Assembly: GCF_014207255.1 (NCBI RefSeq)
Contig: NZ_JACHCZ010000005.1
Coordinates: forward strand, 62,001 to 126,000
Reading direction: 5' to 3'
DNA: 64,000 nucleotides
Source: Pseudomonas sp. JAI120
Lineage (GTDB): Bacteria > Pseudomonadota > Gammaproteobacteria > Pseudomonadales > Pseudomonadaceae
Part shown: positions 42,577 to 50,166 of the stretch, piece after piece
Layout: the number at the start of each line of letters is the position of its first letter
Numbering within the stretch: position 1 is the stretch's first letter
Position numbers and translations under genes: made by a program
The notes under the pieces: model-generated
Told to the model about the DNA's origin: nothing
Seen by the model: only the letters and a program-made list of their open reading frames with translations
Databases searched by the model: none

Positions 42577-43026
42577 GTGATTACACTCACTCAAGGTCCA
42601 ATGAACGTACTGCTGATCAGCTGTGTACTCAGCGTCGGCATCAGTGTTCCAAGCTTTGCAGGTGACGGCGTGATCGTGACGGGGCGCAACGTACAGGCTC
42701 ATATGTACGGCCGCGCCGCCTTCGGTAAAGACCCCTACCCCTCTACTGCCAACGCCAATCCCAGCCGAGAAATCATCGGTGCCACTGGCGAGCTCAGTGA
42801 TAGTGATATCGGCGGCGTCAGCAGCGGCTCAAGCATCGTCCGCGCTGTTCAGACCAATGGCACCTTGACCGGCCTGCACACCACACAAAGCAGCATGTCC
42901 ACCCTGGGGGCCAGCTCTGCCGCCGGCCACGGTGCGGGCAGCAGCATGGGCGGGCAGATCAGCGACTCGGTCCAGCGCGGCATGGCACCGTTGAACAACA
43001 TCGGCAGCATGCTGGGGGGCAAGTAA
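42577..43026 (+). CDS. fapA: FapA, functional amyloid accessory protein
   Basis: A 149-residue secreted protein, the first of the fap operon. The N-terminal hydrophobic stretch (VLLISCVLSVGISVPSFAG) is a signal peptide with cleavage near SFA-G. The mature part is low in hydrophobics, rich in Gly and Ser, and has no repeats. FapA affects the ratio of FapB and FapC in fibres, by family knowledge. GTG at 42577 is used (AGGGAATGCC upstream); ATG at 42601 is a plausible alternative that still keeps the signal core. Its stop overlaps the fapB start (TAATG). Confidence 0.85.
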   Translation: MITLTQGPMNVLLISCVLSVGISVPSFAGDGVIVTGRNVQAHMYGRAAFGKDPYPSTANANPSREIIGATGELSDSDIGGVSSGSSIVRAVQTNGTLTGLHTTQSSMSTLGASSAAGHGAGSSMGGQISDSVQRGMAPLNNIGSMLGGK

Positions 43027-43577
43027 TGAATCGTTCCCTGCTCGTTCTCGCCCTGTTGGCCAGCGCCCCGGCATTCGCCGACGACACGGCAGTGATCAAC
43101 AACAGCGGCCAACAATACGAGGGTGTCGTGTCGATCAACCAGGCGGCCGGCAACCAGCAACAAATGTCCAACAGCCGCGCCATCGCGCTCGGTGGCCAGG
43201 CCACCAACGTCAACATCCAGCGCCTCGATGGCAGTGTCGACCCGTCCCTGAACGCCAAGGCGGCGATCCAGGGCAGCTCTTTTACCAATGGCAACGGTGT
43301 GCTGGGCATCAACCAGTCGGCCGGCGCCAATAACCAAACAATCAATGCCGTGCGGATCAGCATCAACCCTGGCCCGCAAAGCATTGATGACAGCGTCCTG
43401 TTGCAACAGAACACCACGACGCTGGCAACCGACTCAGGGCTCACCCCCACCACTGGCAGCCGCCTTGTCGTTACAAGCGACCAGGCCTTCACAGGCAGCC
43501 GAGGAGTGATTCAGGTGAACCAGAGTGCAGGGGTGGGGAACCGAGTGGCTAACACCCTGGGCATCACTATCAAGTAA
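43026..43577 (+). CDS. fapB: FapB, minor amyloid subunit / nucleator
   Basis: A 183-residue secreted protein with a short signal peptide (MNRSLLVLALLASAPAFA). The mature part has three imperfect Gln/Asn-rich repeats, each with a GV-x-x-INQ/VNQ-(S/A)AG-x-x-N/Q core: VVSINQAAGNQQQ, VLGINQSAGANNQ and VIQVNQSAGVGNR. By family knowledge FapB seeds FapC polymerisation on the cell surface. Starts at an ATG overlapping the fapA stop. Confidence 0.9.
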   Translation: MNRSLLVLALLASAPAFADDTAVINNSGQQYEGVVSINQAAGNQQQMSNSRAIALGGQATNVNIQRLDGSVDPSLNAKAAIQGSSFTNGNGVLGINQSAGANNQTINAVRISINPGPQSIDDSVLLQQNTTTLATDSGLTPTTGSRLVVTSDQAFTGSRGVIQVNQSAGVGNRVANTLGITIK

Positions 43578-43644
43578 ACGCTTGGTAGCACTAGTTAGAC
43601 CGTACCAACACTTAACCAACTAATTAGAAGCAAGGAGAAACACC

Positions 43645-44394
43645 ATGAAACCTCAAATGGCTCTGAAACCACTGGTTTTCGCTCTGGCTGCACTCATGGC
43701 TGCTGCTGCTCAAGCAAATGGTGGTGGCTGGCACCCTGCGCCTCAACCAACCGGGGTTGTTGCCTCTGTCGTGACCGATGTACAAAACAGCGTCGGCAAC
43801 AAGTTTGACGACACCAAGACCGAAAACAATGCCTCTGCCGATGACTCGGTAAACGGCAACAGCGGCAACACCGGTGTTAACGTCCAGTCGGGCAGCGGTA
43901 ACCAGGCAGACAACTCCGGCGCCATCTCCAGTGCCAAAGGTGACTTTGCAACCGTATTCGCTGTCGTCGATGTCAATCAAAACAGCGGGCTGAACAACTT
44001 CGTCAACAAAGGCACCCAAAACAACGCCTCGTTGGATGGCTCGGCTAACGGTAACTCCGGCAACCTGGGTTACAACGGCCAGGCCGGTCAAGGCAACCAG
44101 GGTAAAAACAACCTGGCAATCACCACGGCTGATGGCAAAAACATCGCAGCGGCCGCCAACACCGAGCAAAACTCGCTCGCCAACAGCTACCTGAACGCTG
44201 CCGCTACCAGCTACGGGTATGGTCATGGCAGCAAAGCCCAATACGTGTCCAACAACTCCAGCCTCGACAACTCGGTTAACCGCAACTCCGGCAACGTAGG
44301 TGTGAACCTGCAGTCCGGCTCGGGCAACCAAGGCAGCAACAGCCTGTCGATCGGTCAAGGTTGCAGCGTCTGCGCCAGCGGCGTGCGCTTCTGA
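43645..44394 (+). CDS. fapC: FapC, major amyloid fibre subunit
   Basis: A 249-residue protein with a signal peptide (cleavage near AQA-N, residue 24). Three imperfect repeats of about 35 residues are visible, each with NN-(A/S)-S-x-D-x-S-x-N-x-NSGN followed by a GxGNQ block: starts near residues 57, 125 and 207, separated by two linkers. The C-terminus carries the CxxC motif GCSVCASG. Length and linkers fit the P. fluorescens type rather than the longer P. aeruginosa form. AGGAG lies just before ATG 43645. A strong terminator follows directly. Confidence 0.93.
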   Translation: MKPQMALKPLVFALAALMAAAAQANGGGWHPAPQPTGVVASVVTDVQNSVGNKFDDTKTENNASADDSVNGNSGNTGVNVQSGSGNQADNSGAISSAKGDFATVFAVVDVNQNSGLNNFVNKGTQNNASLDGSANGNSGNLGYNGQAGQGNQGKNNLAITTADGKNIAAAANTEQNSLANSYLNAAATSYGYGHGSKAQYVSNNSSLDNSVNRNSGNVGVNLQSGSGNQGSNSLSIGQGCSVCASGVRF

Positions 44395-44400
44395 TCCAAC

Positions 44401-44427
44401 GGGGCCTTGGCAACAAGGCCCTTTTTT
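44401..44427 (+). terminator. Intrinsic terminator between fapC and fapD
   Basis: GGGCCTTG-GCAA-CAAGGCCC followed by TTTTTT is a textbook rho-independent terminator, 6 bases after the fapC stop and 20 bases before fapD. It should let only part of the transcripts reach fapDEF, giving more subunit than export machinery. Confidence 0.85.
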
Positions 44428-44449
44428 ATTCCAGTGTCCAGCAGGTCAC

Positions 44450-45136
44450 ATGATCATGCGCCTCGCGACCCTCACCCTCCTGATGCTGCTCACCGGCCCG
44501 ACCTGGGCAGGCACCATGGCGATCTCCGCCCTGCCCGGCGGTACAGTAATCTACAAGAAGGTCGAGAGTATTCGTGAGCGCCGGTTCGCCAACCTGGTGG
44601 AACAGAAAACCGATTTCAGCTGCGGTGCTGCGGCACTCGCCACCATCCTGCGCCAGGGTTATTGGCTGGACGTAGACGAAGATCACGTCATCAAAGGCAT
44701 GCTGGTCAATGCAGACCAGGACCTGGTACGTACCCAGGGGTTTTCCATGCTGGACATGAAGCGCTACCTCGAAAGCATCGGCATGCGTGCCCGGGGCTAC
44801 AAAATCGCGCCAGAAACACTGGTCACCGTAAAGATCCCCGTGGTGGTCCTGCTGGAAATTCGTGGCTACAAGCACTTCGTGGTGATGCAGCGCGCCGACA
44901 AGGACTGGGTCTATATCGGCGACCCTGTACTGGGCCATAAGCGCTATTCGCATGACGACTTCGTCAAGGGCTGGAACGGCATCGTCTTCGCCGTGCTGGG
45001 TGAAGGTTATGACAAGGCCAATGCCCTGCTCGACCCGCCCACACCGCTGACCGCCAAAAACCAGATGAATGAATTCAGGCCCGTAGGCGATGCCGAGCTG
45101 ATGGATTTCGGTTTTATCCAGAGCGACTTCTTCTAA
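44450..45136 (+). CDS. fapD: FapD, C39-family cysteine protease
   Basis: A 228-residue protein with an N-terminal signal-like segment and a C39 peptidase domain. The catalytic residues are readable: Cys58 in DFSCGAAAL, His142 in YKHFVVM and Asp158 in IGDPV. FapD is thought to process fap components or aid export in the periplasm. Starts at the ATG at 44450 (MIMRLATL) after GCAGGTC. The N-terminal stretch of about 20 hydrophobic residues precedes the domain. Lies after the intra-operon terminator. Confidence 0.92.
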   Translation: MIMRLATLTLLMLLTGPTWAGTMAISALPGGTVIYKKVESIRERRFANLVEQKTDFSCGAAALATILRQGYWLDVDEDHVIKGMLVNADQDLVRTQGFSMLDMKRYLESIGMRARGYKIAPETLVTVKIPVVVLLEIRGYKHFVVMQRADKDWVYIGDPVLGHKRYSHDDFVKGWNGIVFAVLGEGYDKANALLDPPTPLTAKNQMNEFRPVGDAELMDFGFIQSDFF

Positions 45137-45174
45137 GAAGCGCAATAAGGGGCAGGACGCTCCAGGAGCAGCAG

Positions 45175-45918
45175 ATGAACACTTCCCGTTGGCTGACGGT
45201 CTTGTGTCTGGCAGCCTCAATGCCCGCTTATGCTTCGTCGGGGTTCAAACCCATCGAACTCAAGGACTCGGAAATGGCCGACCTGCGCGGCCGTTACGTG
45301 ATGCCCGGGCGAATCATCAGCTTCGGCATTGTCATGAGCAGCACCTGGACCAATGCCGTGGGTGACAGCATTACCGGCAAGGCCAGTATGCAGGTCGACT
45401 CGTCGACCATTACCCCGCAATTCTACGTACAAACCACTGGCTCGACCGGCAACGGCACGAACCCGAACACCGGCACCGGCACGGTAACCGGTGGCGCCGG
45501 CCTGGGCAGCGGCCAGGGCGTGACGCAGAGCGTGCGTACCGCCGGCGATGGCAACACCGCCTACAACAATGTGGGCATCACCGTCGAAAACGGTTTTGCA
45601 CCCTCCAACATCGTGCAATCGGGGCAAGTGCTGGTCGCCGGAGGTACGGTGACCGGTGACAGCGCGGCAGGCCGCGTGAGCGTGTCGGCCAACAACGGTG
45701 GCTTGCAGATGGCGATCCAGGCCAACCACAACCAAGGCAACAGCCTGCAGCAGATCGGTGGCGGGAATGTGCTGCAAGGCACGGTCCTGACCGGCAACAC
45801 TAACTTCGTCAACAACATGACCCAACTCAACGTAGTGATGAACAACAACGGTTTGAACAACGGCGCCTTAAATTGCAACTTGGATCAACTAAAAGCCCTA
45901 CGCACGCTTGGTTATTGA
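45175..45918 (+). CDS. fapE: FapE, extracellular fibre-associated protein
   Basis: A 247-residue secreted protein: signal peptide (MNTSRWLTVLCLAASMPAYA), a conserved N-terminal DLRGRYVMPGRIISFGIVM block, a Gly/Thr/Asn-rich low-complexity centre (GNGTNPNTGTGTVTGG) and a C-terminal Asn-rich region with a single late Cys (NCNLDQL). By family knowledge FapE is a minor fibre component exported with FapB and FapC. AGGAG is upstream of ATG 45175. Confidence 0.9.
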   Translation: MNTSRWLTVLCLAASMPAYASSGFKPIELKDSEMADLRGRYVMPGRIISFGIVMSSTWTNAVGDSITGKASMQVDSSTITPQFYVQTTGSTGNGTNPNTGTGTVTGGAGLGSGQGVTQSVRTAGDGNTAYNNVGITVENGFAPSNIVQSGQVLVAGGTVTGDSAAGRVSVSANNGGLQMAIQANHNQGNSLQQIGGGNVLQGTVLTGNTNFVNNMTQLNVVMNNNGLNNGALNCNLDQLKALRTLGY

Positions 45919-45967
45919 ACTACGCTGACCGTCGACACTTACGCATTAGAAAAGGACGGCTTATTTC

Positions 45968-47275
45968 ATGCATCGATCGTTATCGCTCCGTGCTGTGATC
46001 TGTTTAAGTACGCTCTTGCCCGCATCCGTTCTGTATGCAGCGCCAGATAGCGACATCGAAACCCTCAAACAGGAACTTCTGGAACTCAAGCAGCGATACG
46101 AAGTGCAGCAAAAGGCGCTGGCCGTCCTGGAGCAGCGCGTGCGTCAGGTCGAAGACCAACCCGCCACCCCGGCCCCCAGGCGCCTGGCCAAATCCCCGGC
46201 AGACTTTCAAAAAGCCAGCGGCACCACCGTCGCTGGCACGGGTGCCGCAGCAGCATCCGGTGGCGCGGGCGGTGGCGGCGGCAGTTCCTACGGCCAATCC
46301 CTCAAGGACGACTCCGCCCCGGCACAAAGTGTCAGCAACCTTTATAACGAAGCCAGCGGCTTTTTCGGCAATGGCAAGTTCAGCTTCGAAACCGGCGTCA
46401 CCTATGCCCGTTACGACGCCCGCCAGTTGACCCTCAACGGGTTCCTGGCGCTGGACTCGATTTTCCTCGGCAATATCAACCTGGACCGGATCAAGTCCGA
46501 TAACTGGACCCTGGACCTGACCGGGCGCTACAACGTCGATAACCGCTGGCAGTTCGACGTGAACGTGCCGGTTGTGTACCGCGAATCGACTTACCAGTCT
46601 GCCGGTGCCGGCAACAACGGTACCGCGACGTCGGAACAGTCGGTCACCCGCGATCCGACCATCGGCGACGTCAACTTCGGCGTAGCCTACAAGTTCCTCG
46701 ACGAAACCCCCACCCTGCCGGATGCCGTGGTATCGGTGCGGGTCAAGGCCCCTACGGGTAAAGAACCGTTTGGTATCAAGCTGATCAATACACCCGGCAA
46801 CGACAACCTGTTCGTGCCGGAAAGCCTGCCTACGGGCAATGGGGTCTGGTCGATCACGCCGGGGATCTCCCTGGTCAAGACCTTCGACCCTGCCGTGTTG
46901 TTTGGTTCGCTGTCCTACACCCATAACTTCGAAGAATCGTTCGATGACATCAGCAGTGACGTCAACCAGAAGGTCGGCGGCAAGGTCAGCCTGGGCGACA
47001 GTTTCCAGTTCGGTGTCGGCGTGGCCTTCGCCCTCAACGAGAAGATGAGTATGTCGTTCTCGGTGTCCGACCTGGTGCAGCGCAAGAGCAGGCTCAAGCC
47101 CAACGGCGGCGACTGGCAATCGGTGGTGTCCAGCGATGCCAACGCCGGCTATTTCAACGTGGGGATGACCATTGCGGCGTCGGATAACCTGACGATCGTG
47201 CCGAACCTTGCAATCGGCATGACGGATGATGCGCCGGACTTTACGTTCAGCCTGAAATTCCCGTATTACTTCTGA
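45968..47275 (+). CDS. fapF: FapF, outer-membrane amyloid secretin-like pore
   Basis: A 435-residue outer-membrane protein: signal peptide (cleavage near YAA-P, residue 20), a coiled-coil N-terminal segment (about 24-65, rich in Glu/Gln/Leu), a Gly/Ser-rich linker near residues 85-110, and a C-terminal beta-barrel of alternating residues that ends in a terminal aromatic (FSLKFPYYF). FapF forms a trimeric pore through which amyloid subunits are exported. Last gene of the operon; a bidirectional terminator follows. Confidence 0.92.
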   Translation: MHRSLSLRAVICLSTLLPASVLYAAPDSDIETLKQELLELKQRYEVQQKALAVLEQRVRQVEDQPATPAPRRLAKSPADFQKASGTTVAGTGAAAASGGAGGGGGSSYGQSLKDDSAPAQSVSNLYNEASGFFGNGKFSFETGVTYARYDARQLTLNGFLALDSIFLGNINLDRIKSDNWTLDLTGRYNVDNRWQFDVNVPVVYRESTYQSAGAGNNGTATSEQSVTRDPTIGDVNFGVAYKFLDETPTLPDAVVSVRVKAPTGKEPFGIKLINTPGNDNLFVPESLPTGNGVWSITPGISLVKTFDPAVLFGSLSYTHNFEESFDDISSDVNQKVGGKVSLGDSFQFGVGVAFALNEKMSMSFSVSDLVQRKSRLKPNGGDWQSVVSSDANAGYFNVGMTIAASDNLTIVPNLAIGMTDDAPDFTFSLKFPYYF

Positions 47276-47300
47276 TTAACTTGACGCAACATCCATAAGG

Positions 47301-47338
47301 AAAAGCCCCGCAACGATAAGGGTCGTTGCGGGGCTTTT
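47301..47338. terminator. Bidirectional terminator between fapF and the sigma54 activator gene
   Basis: AAAAGCCCCGCAACGA and TCGTTGCGGGGCTTTT pair perfectly over 16 bases with a 6-base loop; the A-run and T-run make it work from both sides. Confidence 0.9.
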
Positions 47339-47351
47339 CGGTTTACCCGCC

Positions 47352-48674
47352 CTAGCGGATCTGGTGCTTGTGCAACAACCGGTAGAACGTCGGCCGGGAA
47401 ATGCCCAGCACGCGGGCCGCGACACTCAGGTTGTCGCTGTGCCGGTTAAGCACATCGCACAGCGCCTGGCGTTCGGCGCGGTGCTTGTAGTCTTCCAGTG
47501 TAGCCATGGGGGGCGAAATTGCCTGTTCGCCCACCAATCCCAGATCGGCGGCTTCGATCTGGCGCCCTTCGGCGAGTACCAGGCCGCGGCGCACGCGGTT
47601 GGCCAACTCGCGGACATTGCCCGGCCACAGGTGCTGCCCCATGGCCACCAAGGCGTCTTCGCTGAAACTGCGGGGGCGTCGACCGGTTTCCTGGCTGTAG
47701 AAGCGCGAAAAGTGGTTGGCCAACATCGCCACATCACCATGGCGATCGCGCAAAGGCGCGGTGACCACCTGCAGCACATTGAGCCGGTAGTACAAGTCTT
47801 CACGAAAAGAGCCCTTGGCGACAGCCGCTTCGAGGTCGACGTGGGTGGCCGCCAGCACTCGCACATCGACCGGAATGGGCTGGCTGCCGCCGACCCGCTC
47901 GACCTGCTTTTCCTGGAGAAAGCGCAGCAGGTTGGCCTGCAGCTCCATGGGCAAATCGCCGATTTCATCGAGGAACAGAGTGCCGCCATGGGCCGCTTCA
48001 ATGCGCCCGACCTTGCGCTGATGGGCACCGGTAAACGCGCCCTTCTCATGGCCGAACAGCTCGGATTGGATCAGGTGTTCGGGAATGGCGCCGCAGTTGA
48101 TCGCGACAAAGGGCTTGGCATGGCGCTGGGACTGGCGGTGCAGGGTCTTGGCCACCAACTCCTTACCGGTGCCGCTGTCGCCACGGATCAACACCGGGGA
48201 CTCCGTGGGCGCCAGCTTCGACAATAATTTGCGCAGCTCACGAATGGGTCGGCTGTCACCCAGCAGTTCATGCCCTTCATCAACCGGCGTGTGACCCTTG
48301 CCGCGCAGGCGCGCCATGCCAAACGCGCGGCCCAGAGTCACCTGCACCCGCGCGACGTCAAATGGCAAGGTATGGAAGTCGAAAAACCACTCGCAGACGA
48401 AGTCGCCCACATTTTGCAGGCGCAGCACATCCTGGCTGAGTACGGCGATCCACTCGGTGCCACTGCGGCTGATCAGTTCCTTGACGGCTTCGGGCCGCTC
48501 CAGGTGATAGGGCTGCAGGCGCAACAGGCCGACATCGCAGGAGCGCTCTCCCACCGATTGCAGTGCACAGCTGTCCACATCCCACCCCGCCGTACGCAAA
48601 CCGGGCAGCAAGCCGTGACAGTCGTCACAGGGGTCAACCACGAGCAAACGACGTTGGACGAGGGGCACACCCAT
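47352..48674 (-). CDS. VpsR-like sigma54-dependent transcriptional activator
   Basis: A 440-residue enhancer-binding protein. Residues 1-120 resemble the receiver-like VpsR domain. The AAA+ domain has Walker A GDSGTGKE (165-172), the sigma54-contact loop GAFTGA (212-217), Walker B (TLFLDEIGDL) and the arginine-finger region; the C-terminus is a Fis-type helix-turn-helix (NLSVAARVLGISRPTFYRLL). V. cholerae VpsR controls biofilm matrix genes in response to c-di-GMP but lacks GAFTGA, whereas this protein keeps it and should act with sigma54. It converges with fapF and is the obvious candidate activator for the fap promoter; that link is inferred. Confidence 0.85.
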   Translation of the reverse strand: MGVPLVQRRLLVVDPCDDCHGLLPGLRTAGWDVDSCALQSVGERSCDVGLLRLQPYHLERPEAVKELISRSGTEWIAVLSQDVLRLQNVGDFVCEWFFDFHTLPFDVARVQVTLGRAFGMARLRGKGHTPVDEGHELLGDSRPIRELRKLLSKLAPTESPVLIRGDSGTGKELVAKTLHRQSQRHAKPFVAINCGAIPEHLIQSELFGHEKGAFTGAHQRKVGRIEAAHGGTLFLDEIGDLPMELQANLLRFLQEKQVERVGGSQPIPVDVRVLAATHVDLEAAVAKGSFREDLYYRLNVLQVVTAPLRDRHGDVAMLANHFSRFYSQETGRRPRSFSEDALVAMGQHLWPGNVRELANRVRRGLVLAEGRQIEAADLGLVGEQAISPPMATLEDYKHRAERQALCDVLNRHSDNLSVAARVLGISRPTFYRLLHKHQIR

Positions 48675-49015
48675 GACTGATCCTTGGCGTCAATATTATT
48701 AAAGTTATTTAGAAACAATAGTTTGTATTGGCTGTCGATAACCCTAGCAAGATCTTGACGCCCGCTTGTATCGTTTTGCTATAAGAGCGGGCAAAAAGCC
48801 AGTGCTCGGGTTAGAGGGCAGAAAGTTGCGCCATCGCAAAGCTTTCAATCCGCTTTCAAAACAGCCGCTTACATGACGTTAGTCAGGAAAAGTTGAAAAT
48901 TGTTGCTCTAACATGTGACCCGTACCCCGCCATCGCGCATCAGTACAAGTAACCCGCCGCACGGTCAGCCCAACCGCCGGCACTCACTTGAATGGGCATT
49001 TAGAGAGAGACCCAC
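48675..49015. other. Intergenic region with divergent promoters
   Basis: This 341-base gap separates the sigma54 activator from the 86-residue gene. It is AT-richer than its surroundings near 48690-48730. A sigma70-like pair TTGACG (48755-48760) and CTATAA (48779-48784), 18 bases apart, points toward the plus strand. I see no gene, repeat or RNA signature in the rest. Confidence 0.4.
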
Positions 49016-49276
49016 ATGAACGCCCCGCTCCGCATCAACGAAGCTCTTTTGATCGCAGACCGTGCTTTCCAGCCCTTTCAATGCGTGGCCTGGCACGATG
49101 GCAACGGCGCCCTGAGCCTGAGTGTCATCGACCGCACCAATACCCGTATCGGCAGCAAACAACTGTCGTCGAACACTTATAGCGACCCGGCGCAATTGGA
49201 AGACTTGCTGTTGCAGGCCCGCGCCGAGCTCGACAAGGATGGCTACCAGTTGCAGTCCTGGGCCATGCCGAAGTAA
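49016..49276 (+). CDS. Hypothetical protein of 86 residues
   Basis: I do not recognise a named family. The protein is soluble and compact, with a probable beta-beta-alpha arrangement: QPFQCVAWHDGNGALSLSVID, then a short SKQLSSNTYSD link, then the helix AQLEDLLLQARAELDKDG. No signal peptide. ATG at 49016 follows AGAGAGAG. Similar small pseudomonad proteins exist in my recollection, but I cannot assign a role. A perfect 15-base hairpin follows its stop codon. Confidence 0.68.
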   Translation: MNAPLRINEALLIADRAFQPFQCVAWHDGNGALSLSVIDRTNTRIGSKQLSSNTYSDPAQLEDLLLQARAELDKDGYQLQSWAMPK

Positions 49277-49285
49277 ATCGCGACC

Positions 49286-49320
49286 AACTTGCGATCACTG
49301 CAAAACAGTGATCGCAAGTT
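49286..49320. terminator. Perfect 15-base-stem hairpin after the 86-residue gene
   Basis: AACTTGCGATCACTG and CAGTGATCGCAAGTT pair exactly around CAAAA. No T-run follows on either strand, so it is a weak intrinsic terminator by sequence; it separates the gene from the convergent HAD gene. Confidence 0.55.
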
Positions 49321-49341
49321 GCGCAATACAACTTAAGACGC

Positions 49342-50166
49342 TTATCGCGCCGCGAGAATAAACCGTTCGATTGCTTCGGCAGCGCCATCCTCGACATTGC
49401 TGCCGGTAACGACACTGGCCTGGCGCTTGACGACCTCTTCCGCCTGCCCCATGGCAATCGACAACCCGGCCACCTGAAACATCGCCGGATCATTGCCCCC
49501 GTCACCGATGGCCGCCGTCTGTTCCAGCTGCACCCCAAGGTGCGCCGCCAGCGTCTTCAACGCCTCGCCCTTGTTGGCCAACATGGCCGTCACATCCAGA
49601 TAAATCGGCTGCGAACGCGACACTTGGGCCAAGCCCTGGACCTTGGGCTGCAATTGCGCTTCCAACGCCACCAGCAATTGGGTGTTGTTGCTCGCTGCAA
49701 CGATCTTGTCGATACGATCCAGGTAGGGCTCGAAACTCTCCACCACCACCGGTCCATATCCCAGGCCATGGGCTTCGCGCGGTTCCACCGGCCCTGGCGG
49801 GCCGCGGCGCAGCCAGTCACCGTCGGCAAACACCCACGCCTCCACATCCGGCTCGGCCGAGAATAGCGCCAGGGTCACCAGCGCCGCCTCCGCCGGCAGG
49901 TGGTGGGCAACCAGGATGCTGCCATCCGGGTTGATCAAGGTGCCGCCGTTGAAGCCCGCCACCGGCATATCGATCCCGAATGTCTCGATCAGATGCAGCA
50001 TGGCCTTCGGCGGTCGCCCGCTGGCCAGGCTGAAAAACACCCCGGCCTCGCGCAGGGCGCTCACCGCATCGGCGGTGCGCTGGCTCAGGCTGTGATCCGG
50101 ATGCAGCAAGGTGCCGTCCACGTCGCTGAGGATAAAACGGATGGGATGAATCGCTGCATCACTCAT
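49342..50166 (-). CDS. Cof-type HAD-IIB sugar phosphatase-like hydrolase
   Basis: A 274-residue phosphatase with all HAD motifs: motif I DVDGTLLHPD (Asp nucleophile near residue 15), motif II SGRPPK, motif III Lys near residue 200 (NKGEALKTL) and motif IV IGDGGNDPAMF. The C2B cap in between marks the Cof/YidA group, which dephosphorylates sugar phosphates. Its ATG overlaps the zwf stop (ATGA), so it is the third gene of the gnd-zwf operon; a role in trimming phosphorylated sugars of the pentose-phosphate route is inferred. Confidence 0.85.
   Translation of the reverse strand: MSDAAIHPIRFILSDVDGTLLHPDHSLSQRTADAVSALREAGVFFSLASGRPPKAMLHLIETFGIDMPVAGFNGGTLINPDGSILVAHHLPAEAALVTLALFSAEPDVEAWVFADGDWLRRGPPGPVEPREAHGLGYGPVVVESFEPYLDRIDKIVAASNNTQLLVALEAQLQPKVQGLAQVSRSQPIYLDVTAMLANKGEALKTLAAHLGVQLEQTAAIGDGGNDPAMFQVAGLSIAMGQAEEVVKRQASVVTGSNVEDGAAEAIERFILAAR

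Noticed and set aside
43900..44380. Repeats in fapC as a CRISPR-like or DNA repeat array
   Set aside because: The similarity is at protein level (three amyloid repeats) and the DNA copies are diverged; spacing and content do not fit a CRISPR array.
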